A DNA stretch of 64,000 nucleotides from Cryobacterium sp. (GTDB lineage Bacteria; Actinomycetota; Actinomycetes; Actinomycetales; Microbacteriaceae), in assembly GCF_026786305.1 (NCBI RefSeq), contig NZ_JAJAYI010000108.1, forward strand, positions 29,072 through 93,071. Direction: 5' to 3'. Shown here piece by piece: positions 50,966-59,576 of the stretch. The position numbers were made by a program, and so were the translations under genes. The notes beneath the pieces are model-generated. The model searched no databases. It was given only the letters and a program-made list of their open reading frames with translations, and had not been told where the DNA came from. The first letter of the stretch is position 1. Each line of letters begins with the position of its first letter.

Positions 50966-52660
50966 ATGAGATTCATGAATAACCACTACCTCGACCTGAG
51001 CACTCCGCCGGCACTGCCGGCTCGCGGCATGCGCATCATCCCGCTCGGAGGCCTCGGCGAGATCGGCCGCAACATGACCGTCTTCGAGCACAAGGGAAAG
51101 CTGCTCATCATCGACTGCGGCGTTCTCTTTCCCGAGGACAACCAGCCCGGCATCAACGTGATCCTGCCCGACTTCACGGCCATCCGCGACCGCCTGCAGG
51201 ACATTGAGGCCATCGTGCTCACCCACGGCCACGAAGACCACATTGGCGCCGTACCGTACCTGCTCAAGGAACGCGGCGACATTCCCGTCGTCGGCTCCAA
51301 GCTCACCCTGGCTTTCCTCGCTGCCAAGCTGCAGGAGCATCGTCTCAGCCAGAACTTCATCGAGGTGAAAGAGGGTGAGCGCCGCACCATCGGCCAGTTC
51401 GACCTTGAGTTCATTGCCGTCAACCATTCCATTCCCGACGGGCTGGCCATCGCCATTCGTACCGAAGCCGGCCTGGTGCTCGCCACCGGTGACTTCAAGA
51501 TGGATCAGTTCCCGCTCGACAAGCGCCTCACCGATCTCGGTGCCTTCGCACGCTTGGCCGAAGAGGGTGTCGACCTGTTCATGACGGACTCGACCAACGC
51601 CGAGGTTCCCGGCTTCACCACCGCTGAGAAGGACATTGGACCGGCGATCGACACCGTGTTCCGCACCTCCCCGCGTCGCATTATCGTGTCGAGCTTCGCG
51701 AGCCACGTGCACCGCATTCAGCAGGTCATCGACGCTGCCGTGACGCACAACCGCAAAGTGGCCTTCGTTGGCCGTTCCATGGTGCGCAACATGGGGATCG
51801 CGAGTGAGCTCGGCTACCTCAACATTCCCAAGGACCTTCTCGTTGATATGAAGGCGCTCGAGCGCATGAAGGACGACAAGGTCGTTCTCATCTGCACCGG
51901 CTCGCAGGGTGAGCCGATGGCTGCTCTCTCGCGCATGGCGAATCGCGAGCACGTCATCAAGATCGGCGAGGGCGACACCGTGCTGCTCGCTAGCTCGTTG
52001 ATCCCCGGCAACGAGAACTCCATCTACCGCGTCATCAACGGCCTGATTCGTTGGGGTGCCAACGTCGTGCACAAGGGCAATGCCAAGGTGCACGTCTCCG
52101 GCCACGCAAGCGCCGGCGAGCTCGTCTACTGCTACAACATCGTCAAGCCGGTCAACGTCATGCCGATCCACGGTGAATGGCGCCACCTCACTGCCAACGC
52201 CGACCTCGCCATCCAGACCGGTGTCCCCGACGAGAACGTTATCGTTGTCGAAGACGGCGTCGTCGTTGACCTCATCGATGGCCAGGCCAAGGTCACCGGC
52301 CGTGTTGTCGCCGACTACATCTTCGTTGACGGTATGACTGTTGGTGGGGCATCCACTGCCGCGATGGAAGACCGTCGTAAGCTCGCCGAGGATGTCACCA
52401 TTACCATCCTCGGAATTCTCAACGCCAAGACCGGCACGCTCTCCGAGCCCGTCGAGTTCCTGGCCCGCGGTTTCGTGCACGACGACGAGTGGGTCAAGGG
52501 CGCGACCAAGGTCATCGATGAAGCCATGAAGGCCGCGAACCGCATCAAGATCGTTGACGGCGCCGAACTTGAGGACCTGTTCACGCAGTCCGTGAGCCGC
52601 TGGATGAACCGCAAGTACCGTCGCAGCCCGGTTATCACCTCCGTGGTCGTCGACGCCTAA
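50966..52660 (+). CDS. rnj: Ribonuclease J
   Basis: 564 residues: metallo-beta-lactamase/beta-CASP nuclease with LTHGHEDHIG (zinc ligands at residues 87-92), VNHSIPDGLAIAIRT, and VSGHASAGEL and PIHGEWRHL further on, then a C-terminal domain. It has endonuclease and 5'-exonuclease activity in mRNA decay and rRNA maturation, complementing PNPase. ATG 50966 and ATG 50975 are both possible. A TAGACT hexamer at about 50813 followed by AAGGAGG suggests a leader of about 140 nt. In many actinobacteria rnj follows dapA; here they are 10 kb apart. Confidence 0.97.
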   Translation: MRFMNNHYLDLSTPPALPARGMRIIPLGGLGEIGRNMTVFEHKGKLLIIDCGVLFPEDNQPGINVILPDFTAIRDRLQDIEAIVLTHGHEDHIGAVPYLLKERGDIPVVGSKLTLAFLAAKLQEHRLSQNFIEVKEGERRTIGQFDLEFIAVNHSIPDGLAIAIRTEAGLVLATGDFKMDQFPLDKRLTDLGAFARLAEEGVDLFMTDSTNAEVPGFTTAEKDIGPAIDTVFRTSPRRIIVSSFASHVHRIQQVIDAAVTHNRKVAFVGRSMVRNMGIASELGYLNIPKDLLVDMKALERMKDDKVVLICTGSQGEPMAALSRMANREHVIKIGEGDTVLLASSLIPGNENSIYRVINGLIRWGANVVHKGNAKVHVSGHASAGELVYCYNIVKPVNVMPIHGEWRHLTANADLAIQTGVPDENVIVVEDGVVVDLIDGQAKVTGRVVADYIFVDGMTVGGASTAAMEDRRKLAEDVTITILGILNAKTGTLSEPVEFLARGFVHDDEWVKGATKVIDEAMKAANRIKIVDGAELEDLFTQSVSRWMNRKYRRSPVITSVVVDA

Positions 52661-52675
52661 CCAACACCGACACGG

Positions 52676-52714
52676 GCGAAAGGCCGCATCCTCGTTGAGG
52701 ATGCGGCCTTTCGC
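52676..52714. terminator. Perfect 18-bp bidirectional terminator between rnj and prfC
   Basis: A stem of 18 bp (GCGAAAGGCCGCATCCTC at 52676-52693, its exact complement at 52697-52714) with a 3-nt loop. It serves both converging genes. Confidence 0.95.
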
Positions 52715-52728
52715 CATAACTAAACAAG

Positions 52729-54342
52729 CTACCTGAAGTCGTCGGCGGTTGCGTTCGCGATGTCGATCAGCACGAGCTTCGGGTTCTCCTTGGCGATCGC
52801 CTGCAGCCGCCACGGCGTACTGAACAGTGCCAGTAGCGTGCCGTCCGAGCGGGTGAACACCTCCACCTGACGGGTTCCGGCGAGCAGGAGCGCGCTTTCC
52901 TTATCGGTCTTGCGGGCCACCTGGTAGGGGAGCGCTTCCATGCGAATGTCGGCGTGAAAATCGTGCACCATGCGGTCTTCAACGACCTCGAACTGCATCG
53001 GCCCGACGGCGCCGAGCACGGGAGCCTGCTCGCCGCGCACCTCGGAGCGCATCACCTGGATGACGCCCTCATGGTCGAGCTGGTCGATGCCGCGTCGAAA
53101 CTGCTTGTGCTTGCTGCTGTCGACCGGGCGGATGGCACGAAAATGTTCGGGAGAGAACAACGGCAGCGGTGGAAACTCCACGCGCTCGTCTTCGAAGATC
53201 GAGTCGCCCACGCGCAGCGCCGACGCGTTGACGAGCCCGACGATGTCGCCGGGCCAGGCCTGGTCGGTGACGGTACGTTCCTTGCCGAACAGCTGCTGGG
53301 CATACTTGGTGGCGAAGGGTCGGCCGGTCGCCGCGTGGGTGACGACCATGCCGCGGCGAAATTCGCCCGAGCACACGCGCACGAAGGCCACGTGGTCGCG
53401 GTGCGCCGAGTTCATGCCGGACTGCACCTTGAACACGAAACCGGAGAATGGTGAGGTCACCTTGCGCGGGTTCCCGTCGATGTCGATACGGGCTTCGGCC
53501 GGCGGCGCGAACTCGACCAGGGTGTCGAGCAGCTGCTGCACCCCGAAGTTCGCCACGGCGGCGCAGAAGAGCACCGGGGTGGTCTGCCCGTCGAGAAACA
53601 GCTCGGCGTCATGATTCTGGGATTCCGCGTCGAGCAGTTCCGATTCTTCGACAGCGGATGCCCAGGCCGGGCCTTCTTCGATCGCCGCGTCGGCCGCATC
53701 CAGCCGCACCGTTTCGGCCACTGTCGCGCCGCCGGCGGTGCGGGTGTATCGCAGGAAGTCGCCCGAACGGCGATCGAGCACTCCGCGCAGATCGCCAGCC
53801 TCGCCGACCGGCCAGTTGAGCGGGGTCGGCAGCAGGCCGGTGCGGGTCTGGATCTCATCCATCAGGGCCAGGGGAGTGTCGCCCGGGCGGTCCCACTTGT
53901 TGATGACGGTGATGACGGGAAGCCCGCGCTGCTTGCAGACGGCGAACAACTTCATGGTCTGCGGTTCGAGGCCCTTGGCGGCGTCGACGAGCATCACCGC
54001 GGCATCCACTGCGGATAGCACCCGAAAGGTGTCCTCAGAGAAGTCGGCGTGGCCGGGCGTGTCGACGAGGTTGATCACGGCATCGTGGTACTCGAACTGA
54101 ATCGCGGCACTCGTGACCGAGATACCACGGGCCTTCTCCATCTCCATCCAGTCTGAGACGGTGCCGCGGCGACCGGCCTTTCCGTGCGTGGCGCCAGCGG
54201 AGGTGATCGCACGGGCGTGCAGCAGCAGGGCTTCGGTCAAGGTGGACTTGCCGGCGTCGGGGTGGGAGATCACGGCGAAGGTGCGGCGCCTGCGAGCCTC
54301 ACGGGGAACCTGGGGGTTGGGCACGTCGGCGAGGGTGGTCAT
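52729..54342 (-). CDS. prfC: Peptide chain release factor 3
   Basis: 537 residues of a translational GTPase: P-loop SHPDAGKSTLTEALLLH, switch region GRRGTVSDWMEMEKARGISV, NLVDTPGHADFSEDTFR, NKWD, and RF3-specific domains 2 and 3 (PPLPLFSPEHFRAI, GPMQFEVVEDRM). It recycles RF1/RF2 from ribosomes after termination. The frame is open to 54504, but ATG 54342, with CAGGAAAG upstream, precedes the conserved N-terminus. Convergent with rnj, divergent from the aldo/keto reductase. Confidence 0.96.
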   Translation of the reverse strand: MTTLADVPNPQVPREARRRRTFAVISHPDAGKSTLTEALLLHARAITSAGATHGKAGRRGTVSDWMEMEKARGISVTSAAIQFEYHDAVINLVDTPGHADFSEDTFRVLSAVDAAVMLVDAAKGLEPQTMKLFAVCKQRGLPVITVINKWDRPGDTPLALMDEIQTRTGLLPTPLNWPVGEAGDLRGVLDRRSGDFLRYTRTAGGATVAETVRLDAADAAIEEGPAWASAVEESELLDAESQNHDAELFLDGQTTPVLFCAAVANFGVQQLLDTLVEFAPPAEARIDIDGNPRKVTSPFSGFVFKVQSGMNSAHRDHVAFVRVCSGEFRRGMVVTHAATGRPFATKYAQQLFGKERTVTDQAWPGDIVGLVNASALRVGDSIFEDERVEFPPLPLFSPEHFRAIRPVDSSKHKQFRRGIDQLDHEGVIQVMRSEVRGEQAPVLGAVGPMQFEVVEDRMVHDFHADIRMEALPYQVARKTDKESALLLAGTRQVEVFTRSDGTLLALFSTPWRLQAIAKENPKLVLIDIANATADDFR

Positions 54343-54578
54343 GGCTGCTTTCCTGCGGCTGATTCGGGCAGGATACCTAGCCAGCCGATCGATCAGAAGA
54401 TTCGACAGCGGGCGGCCCAGGCCGGATGTGCACCTGCATATCCGGCCCAATTTTCGCGCAACCTCCAGTCTAACAAACCGGGCGCGTGCCGACTTGCGGG
54501 CCACAGCCGACAGTCACCACCCCGATTAGCCCGCAACCGACGTACATTTTGGTAACAGTTTCGCGTGCCTCCGGAAAA
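54343..54578. other. Divergent intergenic region prfC / aldo-keto reductase
   Basis: No gene is seen. Apart from the PafBC-type promoter at 54579-54600, nothing regulatory was recognised. Confidence 0.5.
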
Positions 54579-54600
54579 TGTCGGTGGCCTCGCCTACTGT
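54579..54600 (+). promoter_or_regulatory. PafBC/RecA-NDp-type DNA-damage promoter
   Basis: TGTCGGTG (54579-54586), exactly 8 nt, then TACTGT (54595-54600). This matches the TGTCRGTG-N8-TANNNT promoter used by the PafBC activator for the LexA-independent DNA-damage response in mycobacteria. It is correctly oriented about 75 nt before the aldo/keto reductase start. Confidence 0.75.
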
Positions 54601-54675
54601 CGGGCACAGAGAAGTCTACGAAGAGAAAACCCGTCGCACCTGAGGGGCCGGGCGAACAACCGGGAGGAGAACGCA

Positions 54676-55680
54676 ATGACCCGACAGGCTGTCTCGTCCT
54701 CTCTCGATGCGATGGCGATCGACCGTTTGGACCAGGCTGAGACGACGGTCGGTGCGGGCCCGGTTCGCCGCCAGATTTCGGGAACCGAGCTGCGCGTGCA
54801 TCCGCTGGCCCTCGGCTGCAACGCCTTCGGCTGGACGGCGACGGGTGAAGCCTCCATCGCTATTCTCGACGCGCACCAGGGCCTCGGCGGCAATTTTCTC
54901 GACACCGCCGACAGCTTCGCCGCCGGGCGCAGCGAAGTGATTATCGGGTCGTGGCTGCGTTCGCGCGGAGCGCGCGCCGAGACCGTTCTGGCCACCAAGA
55001 TCGGCCGCAATCTCGATAACCCCGGACTGACCCAGCGCAGCATCGTGGGCGCCGTCGAAGCCAGCCTCGTGCGGCTCGGCACCGATTATCTCGACCTGCT
55101 CTACTTTCACCTCGACGACAAGACCGTCCCACTCGAAGAGAGCCTCGTGGCCGTTGACGCCCTCGTTCGCGCCGGCAAGGTGCGTTACCTCGGGGCGTCG
55201 AACTTCGCGGCGGACCGGCTCATGGAGGCGCGGGTGCTCTCGGCCCTCGGCCTGCCCAAGTTCGTCGCCGTCGAAACGCCCTACAATCTAGTGCACCGGG
55301 CCGAGCTCGAGAAAGACGTCGCCGTCGTTGCCCGCGCCCAACACCTCGCCCTGATGCCCGGCTTCGCCCTCGCCCACGGGTTTCTGGCCGGTGCGTTCCG
55401 CACCAAAGCGGATGCCGCCGGCACCGCTCGCGGGCAGCTCGCCGCGGTCTACCTGAACCGTCGCTCGCGGCGCGTGCTCGCCGTGGTCGACCGCATCGCT
55501 GCCGCGAACGCCGTGGCACCGGCGTCGATTGCCCTGGCCTGGCTGCTCGCCCGCCCCGACGTGGTCGCACCGGTGGCTGGCGCCGGCCGGGCCGACCAGG
55601 TGCACTCCCTGGTCGCCGCGGCCGGCATCCGCCTGGGCCGTAACGACCTGCTCGACCTCGACCGGGTGTCGGCCTACTGA
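54676..55680 (+). CDS. Aldo/keto reductase-family protein lacking the catalytic tyrosine
   Basis: 334 residues of the AKR TIM barrel. NFLDTADSFAAGRSEVIIG holds the catalytic Asp, but the position of the catalytic Tyr (normally DTAxxYG) is Phe. The Lys in VLATKIGRN and the His in LLYFHLDD are present. GALRAGKVRYLGASNF-like sequence (VRAGKVRYLGASNFA) and the C-terminal GAGRADQV support NADPH binding. Loss of Tyr suggests altered or lost reductase activity. ATG 54676 has GGAGGAGAACGC upstream. Controlled by a PafBC-type promoter, so probably induced by DNA damage. Confidence 0.88.
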   Translation: MTRQAVSSSLDAMAIDRLDQAETTVGAGPVRRQISGTELRVHPLALGCNAFGWTATGEASIAILDAHQGLGGNFLDTADSFAAGRSEVIIGSWLRSRGARAETVLATKIGRNLDNPGLTQRSIVGAVEASLVRLGTDYLDLLYFHLDDKTVPLEESLVAVDALVRAGKVRYLGASNFAADRLMEARVLSALGLPKFVAVETPYNLVHRAELEKDVAVVARAQHLALMPGFALAHGFLAGAFRTKADAAGTARGQLAAVYLNRRSRRVLAVVDRIAAANAVAPASIALAWLLARPDVVAPVAGAGRADQVHSLVAAAGIRLGRNDLLDLDRVSAY

Positions 55681-55683
55681 GCG

Positions 55684-56274
55684 TTAGTCGCCCGACTCGT
55701 CGAGAACGCGCTGGATAGCGCGCAGCAAAGCGGTGTGGGCACCGATCGGGTCGCCGAGATTGGCGCCGGCGAAGGCGCCGTCTCGGGCCAGAAAGAAGTC
55801 ATCGGCCGCGTCACCGGGTCGGGCATGGCCCATGCCACGAAACATGTCCTCAATCGACCGGCCGTACCAGTCCCGGTGTGCAGCAACAGCCTGACGCACC
55901 GGATGGGCCGCGTCGGTGAACTGCGCGGCGGCGTTGATGAACGGGCAGCCGTGAAAGCCTTCGCGAATGACCTGCGCTGAGATCTCGTTGACCACGCCGC
56001 GCAGCCGCTGCTCGGGGGTGTCGAAGCGGGTGTCGAGGCTGGCGAGAAAATCGCGGGCAAGCCGGTCCCGGCCCTGTAGATACACGACGATGAGGGCATC
56101 CTTGGAACGGTAGTACTTGTAGAAGGTCGCTTTGGTGACCTTGGACTCGCTGATGATGCGGTCCACACCCACGGTGTGTACACCCTCGGTATAGAACAGA
56201 CGGTCGGCGGTGGCGAGAATGCGCACCTTGGCGTGTGTCGCCGGCCGAACGGCTTCATCTGTCAGCATGGTCAT
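55684..56274 (-). CDS. TetR/AcrR-family transcriptional regulator
   Basis: 196 residues. The helix-turn-helix is ILATADRLFYTEGVHTVGVDR then SKVTKATFYKYYRSKDAL, and FHGCPFINAAAQF is in the ligand domain; the GCPF/L motif is common in the YxaF/LmrA-like subgroup. ATG 56274 has AAAGGAG 8 nt upstream; the longer open frame is not used. It converges with the aldo/keto reductase with a 3-bp gap. A perfect palindrome lies about 95 bp upstream of its start. Confidence 0.9.
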   Translation of the reverse strand: MTMLTDEAVRPATHAKVRILATADRLFYTEGVHTVGVDRIISESKVTKATFYKYYRSKDALIVVYLQGRDRLARDFLASLDTRFDTPEQRLRGVVNEISAQVIREGFHGCPFINAAAQFTDAAHPVRQAVAAHRDWYGRSIEDMFRGMGHARPGDAADDFFLARDGAFAGANLGDPIGAHTALLRAIQRVLDESGD

Positions 56275-56368
56275 GCGGGCACTCCTTTGGTGAGGGGGTG
56301 AAATCGGCCCCGGATGAACGTAAATCCGGAGGTTTCCCCGGTCGGCCTCCAGACTGTAACACACCCTA

Positions 56369-56384
56369 GACAGACCAGTCTGTC
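56369..56384. promoter_or_regulatory. Perfect TetR-type operator
   Basis: GACAGAC-CA-GTCTGTC: 7-bp arms around 2 nt, with an additional half site AGACTGT at 56351-56357. It lies between the TetR gene and the divergent M16 peptidase and is the obvious autoregulatory site. Confidence 0.8.
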
Positions 56385-56487
56385 GAAACGGGCCGCACGG
56401 GCAGTTCCGGCCAAAGTGGGGGTAGGCCGGAGGTTCGGCGCCGGGCACCCCGTCGCCATGAACGGGTCTTGTAAGGTGGGGGATGAC

Positions 56488-57831
56488 ATGAACGGTGCAG
56501 TGGACTTTCCCCTAGACCAAGCCGAACTCTCGTATCGGGCCGCCGGCGATGCCCTCGTGCGTCGAACCGCTCTGCCCAGCGGGGTGCGCATTCTCAGCGA
56601 GCAGGTACCGGGTGCCCGAAGCCTCACCATCGGCTACTGGGTAGCCGTCGGATCCCGCGACGAACAACCGGGCCACTTCGGGTCCACCCATTTTCTGGAA
56701 CACCTGCTGTTCAAGGGCACGCCAACCCGGTCCGCCCTCGACATTGCCATCTCCTTCGACGCGGTCGGCGGCGAACACAACGCCATGACAGCCAAGGAAT
56801 ACACCTGCTACTACGCCAAGGTGCAAGACCGCGACCTGCGCATGGCCATCGACGTTCTCACCGACATGCTGACCTCCTCGAAGCTGGATGCCGGTGAGTT
56901 CGAAACCGAGCGCGGGGTCATTCTCGAGGAACTCGCCATGGCCGACGACGACCCGGCCGACGTCGCCAATGAGCGATTCTTCGAAGCCGTATTGGGCAAG
57001 CATCCGCTCGGTCGACCCATCGGGGGCAGCGCCGACGACATTCGCGGTGCCACCCGCGCGGCCGTGTGGGAGCATTATCAGGCCAATTATCGGCCGCAGG
57101 ACCTCGTCGTCACGGTTGCCGGCGCCGTCGACCACGACGTGCTCGTCGCCGCTGTCACCGGTGCCCTCGAACAAGCCGGCTGGGACCTCAGTAGTCCGCA
57201 GACCCCGGTCAGCCGTCGTGGCGGTGTGCCCGCCGAGATTCACCAGGGCCGGGCCCTGACCATCGTCAAACGCCCGCTGGAGCAGGCGAATCTGCTGCTC
57301 GGCATGCCCGGCCTGCTGGCTGCCGACGACCGTCGCGTCACCATGAGCGTACTCACCTCGATCTTCGGCGGTGGCATGTCGAGCCGCCTGTTTCAGGAAG
57401 TGCGGGAGAAGCGCGGCCTGGCCTACTCGGTCTATTCGTTCGCGCCCGGCTACTCCGACGCCGGCCTGTTCGGCATGTATGCCGGGTGCACGCCGGCCAA
57501 AGCCGGGCAGGTCGCCGAGCTCATGCTCAGCGAACTGCACCGCCTCGCCGATGGCGGTGTGACCGCCGACGAGATGAAGCGGGCGTCTGGCCAGCTGAGC
57601 GGAGCATCCGCTCTCGCCCTGGAAGATTCGGACACCCGCATGTCTCGGCTGGGTCGCTCGGAGATCACCCTCGGCGAGTTCGTCGACCTCGACGAGGCGT
57701 TGCGGCGCCTCGCGCTCGTCACCGCGACCGACGTGCAGGAGCTCGCCGCCGAGCTCGCGAGCGGACCCGTGTCGATCTCCGCCGTCGGCGCCCTCGAGGA
57801 TGACGCGTTCGCGGGGATCCTCCCGGGCTGA
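56488..57831 (+). CDS. M16-family zinc metallopeptidase
   Basis: 447 residues. The inverted zinc motif HxxEH is HFLEH in GSTHFLEHLLFKGTP, with the third ligand Glu about 77 residues later in ERGVILEEL. FGGGMSSRLFQEVREKRGLAYSVYS is the conserved second-domain segment. These processing-peptidase-like enzymes degrade or trim peptides; in actinobacteria they are usually found near pnp and dapB, as here on a wider scale. ATG 56488 follows AAGGTGGGGG; ATG 56458 is an alternative. It may be controlled by the palindrome at 56369. Confidence 0.92.
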   Translation: MNGAVDFPLDQAELSYRAAGDALVRRTALPSGVRILSEQVPGARSLTIGYWVAVGSRDEQPGHFGSTHFLEHLLFKGTPTRSALDIAISFDAVGGEHNAMTAKEYTCYYAKVQDRDLRMAIDVLTDMLTSSKLDAGEFETERGVILEELAMADDDPADVANERFFEAVLGKHPLGRPIGGSADDIRGATRAAVWEHYQANYRPQDLVVTVAGAVDHDVLVAAVTGALEQAGWDLSSPQTPVSRRGGVPAEIHQGRALTIVKRPLEQANLLLGMPGLLAADDRRVTMSVLTSIFGGGMSSRLFQEVREKRGLAYSVYSFAPGYSDAGLFGMYAGCTPAKAGQVAELMLSELHRLADGGVTADEMKRASGQLSGASALALEDSDTRMSRLGRSEITLGEFVDLDEALRRLALVTATDVQELAAELASGPVSISAVGALEDDAFAGILPG

Positions 57832-57897
57832 CCGGCCACCCCACACCAGCTTCTGCACATTCCGGCCCGGCCGGACTCCCGAACTTCGAAATGGACA

Positions 57898-58503
57898 ATG
57901 ATGCCCCAGTACATCTATCTGGTACGCCACGGCGAGCAGCAGGACGCCGAACATGGTCTGCACGATGGCCCGCTGTCGCCCCGCGGCAAACGTCAGGCGC
58001 TGCTGATCGCCGACCGGCTCAGCGGTGTGCCGTTCACGGGTGCCTGGCATTCGCCGCTGCAGCGGGCCGCTGAAACCGCCGAACTCATTACCGAGCGGCT
58101 GCCAGCCCTGCACAGCGAGCCGACGGCGCTGCTCTTCGACTGCATTCCCTCCGGTCGGGCAGCCGAAACACCCTCGGCCTACGACCCGTTTTTCGGCTCG
58201 GTCACCGACGATGAGATCGCTGCGGGACGGGCCCAAATGGAAGACGCCGTCGCCGAATTTCTGCAACCGCGCCGTAGCCAGCGGCACGACCTGCTGATCA
58301 CCCACAATTTCGTGATCGCCTGGTTCGTGCGTGAAGTGCTCGGGGCCCCCGACTGGCGCTGGGTCGGCATCAACCAGGCCAATTGCGGCCTCACCGTGCT
58401 GCAGCAAAAGCCCGGCCGCCCGTGGACGCTCGTCACCCATAACGACCTCGGTCACCTGCCGGTCGAGCTGCGTACCGGGCTGCCCGAACCACTGATGTTC
58501 TAA
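57898..58503 (+). CDS. Histidine phosphatase (phosphoglycerate mutase-like)
   Basis: 201 residues. YLVRHGEQQD carries the phospho-acceptor His, HSPLQRAAETAELI the second Arg, and LLITHNFVIAWFVRE the second catalytic His. These proteins are usually phosphatases rather than mutases; the substrate is unknown. It lies 66 bp after the M16 peptidase on the same strand. Its stop overlaps the end of the GNAT remnant on the opposite strand. ATG 57898 or 57901. Confidence 0.9.
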   Translation: MMPQYIYLVRHGEQQDAEHGLHDGPLSPRGKRQALLIADRLSGVPFTGAWHSPLQRAAETAELITERLPALHSEPTALLFDCIPSGRAAETPSAYDPFFGSVTDDEIAAGRAQMEDAVAEFLQPRRSQRHDLLITHNFVIAWFVREVLGAPDWRWVGINQANCGLTVLQQKPGRPWTLVTHNDLGHLPVELRTGLPEPLMF

Positions 58504-58744
58504 GAGTCCAGGCGCTTGCGATACCAATGCGTCGCATTGGGATTGTCGTTGTACGGATGGACGTTCTCGTACCCGGCGCTCTGATAGAGCGCCCCGACGG
58601 CGGTGCGAACTGCTCTGCCGTCTGGTAGGTCGGGTGGTACGTGCCCTGGGATTGTCGAAACGACAGCTCGGGACTGCGAAAATATTCGGTGAGCAGGGTG
58701 AGGGCCGCAGTGTCTCTGACCGACGCGGCGTGAAACTGAGGCAC
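58500..58744 (-). pseudogene. GNAT N-acetyltransferase remnant with internal deletion
   Basis: Starting at ATG 58744 one frame gives TLLTEYFRSPELSFRQSQGT and TYHPTYQTAEQFAPPSG, the N-terminal part of a common small GNAT subgroup. Around 58600 the homology jumps to another frame with ALYQSAGYENVHPYNDNP and ATHWYRKRL, the usual GNAT C-terminus. The acetyl-CoA-binding core in between (around 90 residues in intact proteins) is missing. It is a dead gene. Confidence 0.8.
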
Positions 58745-58787
58745 TTCCGTAGGCTGTTGCGCAAACCGCGATGCCGCGATCGATTGG

Positions 58788-58793
58788 TAGATT
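58788..58793 (+). promoter_or_regulatory. -10 element of dapB (leaderless)
   Basis: TAGATT ends 6 nt before ATG 58800. Confidence 0.6.
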
Positions 58794-58799
58794 GGTTAT

Positions 58800-59576
58800 A
58801 TGACAACGACGGTGGCCATTATTGGTGCAACGGGCAAGATGGGCCGCCTGGTTTCCGACCTGATCGACCGAACCGAGGGCTTCGAGGTCGTCGCCCGGCT
58901 GGACTCGCGCAGCGAGCTGAGCGAGATGCTCGGTGCGCAGATCGCTGTCGACCTGACCCGGCCCGACGTGAGTCGGGACGTCGTCGATTTTGCGACCGAG
59001 CATGGTGTGCGGGTGCTCGTCGGTACCTCCGGCTGGAGCCAGGACGGCATCGACTCCCTCACCCGACGCCTTGCCGGCCGCGACGATACCGGGGTCATCA
59101 TCATTCCGAACTTCTCGATCGGTTCGGTGCTCGCGACGGCGTTTGCGGCCCTGGCTGCCCGTTTCTACGACTCCATCGAGATTGTCGAGGCACATCAGCC
59201 CTCCAAAGTCGATTCACCCTCGGGCACGGCCGTGCGTACCGCCGAACTAATCGGCCGGGTGCGCGCCGAACTCGGCCCGGTCTCGGCGCCGCACACCGAT
59301 CAGCGTGCGCGCGGCCAGCAGGTCGCTAGCGTGCCCGTGCACAGCCTGCGCCTGTCCGGTTTACTGGCCCGCCAGGACGTGTTTCTCGGCGGCACCGGGG
59401 AAACCCTCACGATCAGCCACAACACGCTGTCACCGAGCGCCTACGAGAGCGGCATTCTGCTGGCTCTCGCCGCAGCGCGAACCATTCGGGGAGTCACGGT
59501 CGGTCTTGACCAAATCGTCGATCTGGGCTTCCGTTCGGCCGCTGCTACCGCCAACGAGTCGGGGGCCTCCAAATGA
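58800..59576 (+). CDS. dapB: 4-hydroxy-tetrahydrodipicolinate reductase
   Basis: 258 residues. The NAD(P)-binding loop is VAIIGATGKMGRLV, and the active-site segment IEIVEAHQPSKVDSPSGTAV keeps the catalytic His and Lys, with the second His of the usual HH replaced by Gln. It carries out the second committed step towards diaminopimelate and lysine, using the product of DapA, encoded 4 kb downstream. Its stop overlaps the start of a small membrane protein gene. Confidence 0.95.
   Translation: MTTTVAIIGATGKMGRLVSDLIDRTEGFEVVARLDSRSELSEMLGAQIAVDLTRPDVSRDVVDFATEHGVRVLVGTSGWSQDGIDSLTRRLAGRDDTGVIIIPNFSIGSVLATAFAALAARFYDSIEIVEAHQPSKVDSPSGTAVRTAELIGRVRAELGPVSAPHTDQRARGQQVASVPVHSLRLSGLLARQDVFLGGTGETLTISHNTLSPSAYESGILLALAAARTIRGVTVGLDQIVDLGFRSAAATANESGASK

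Noticed and set aside
54676-55680. Voltage-gated potassium channel beta subunit
   Set aside because: It shares the AKR fold, but overall length, the Tyr-to-Phe change and the absence of any channel gene give no support beyond the superfamily.
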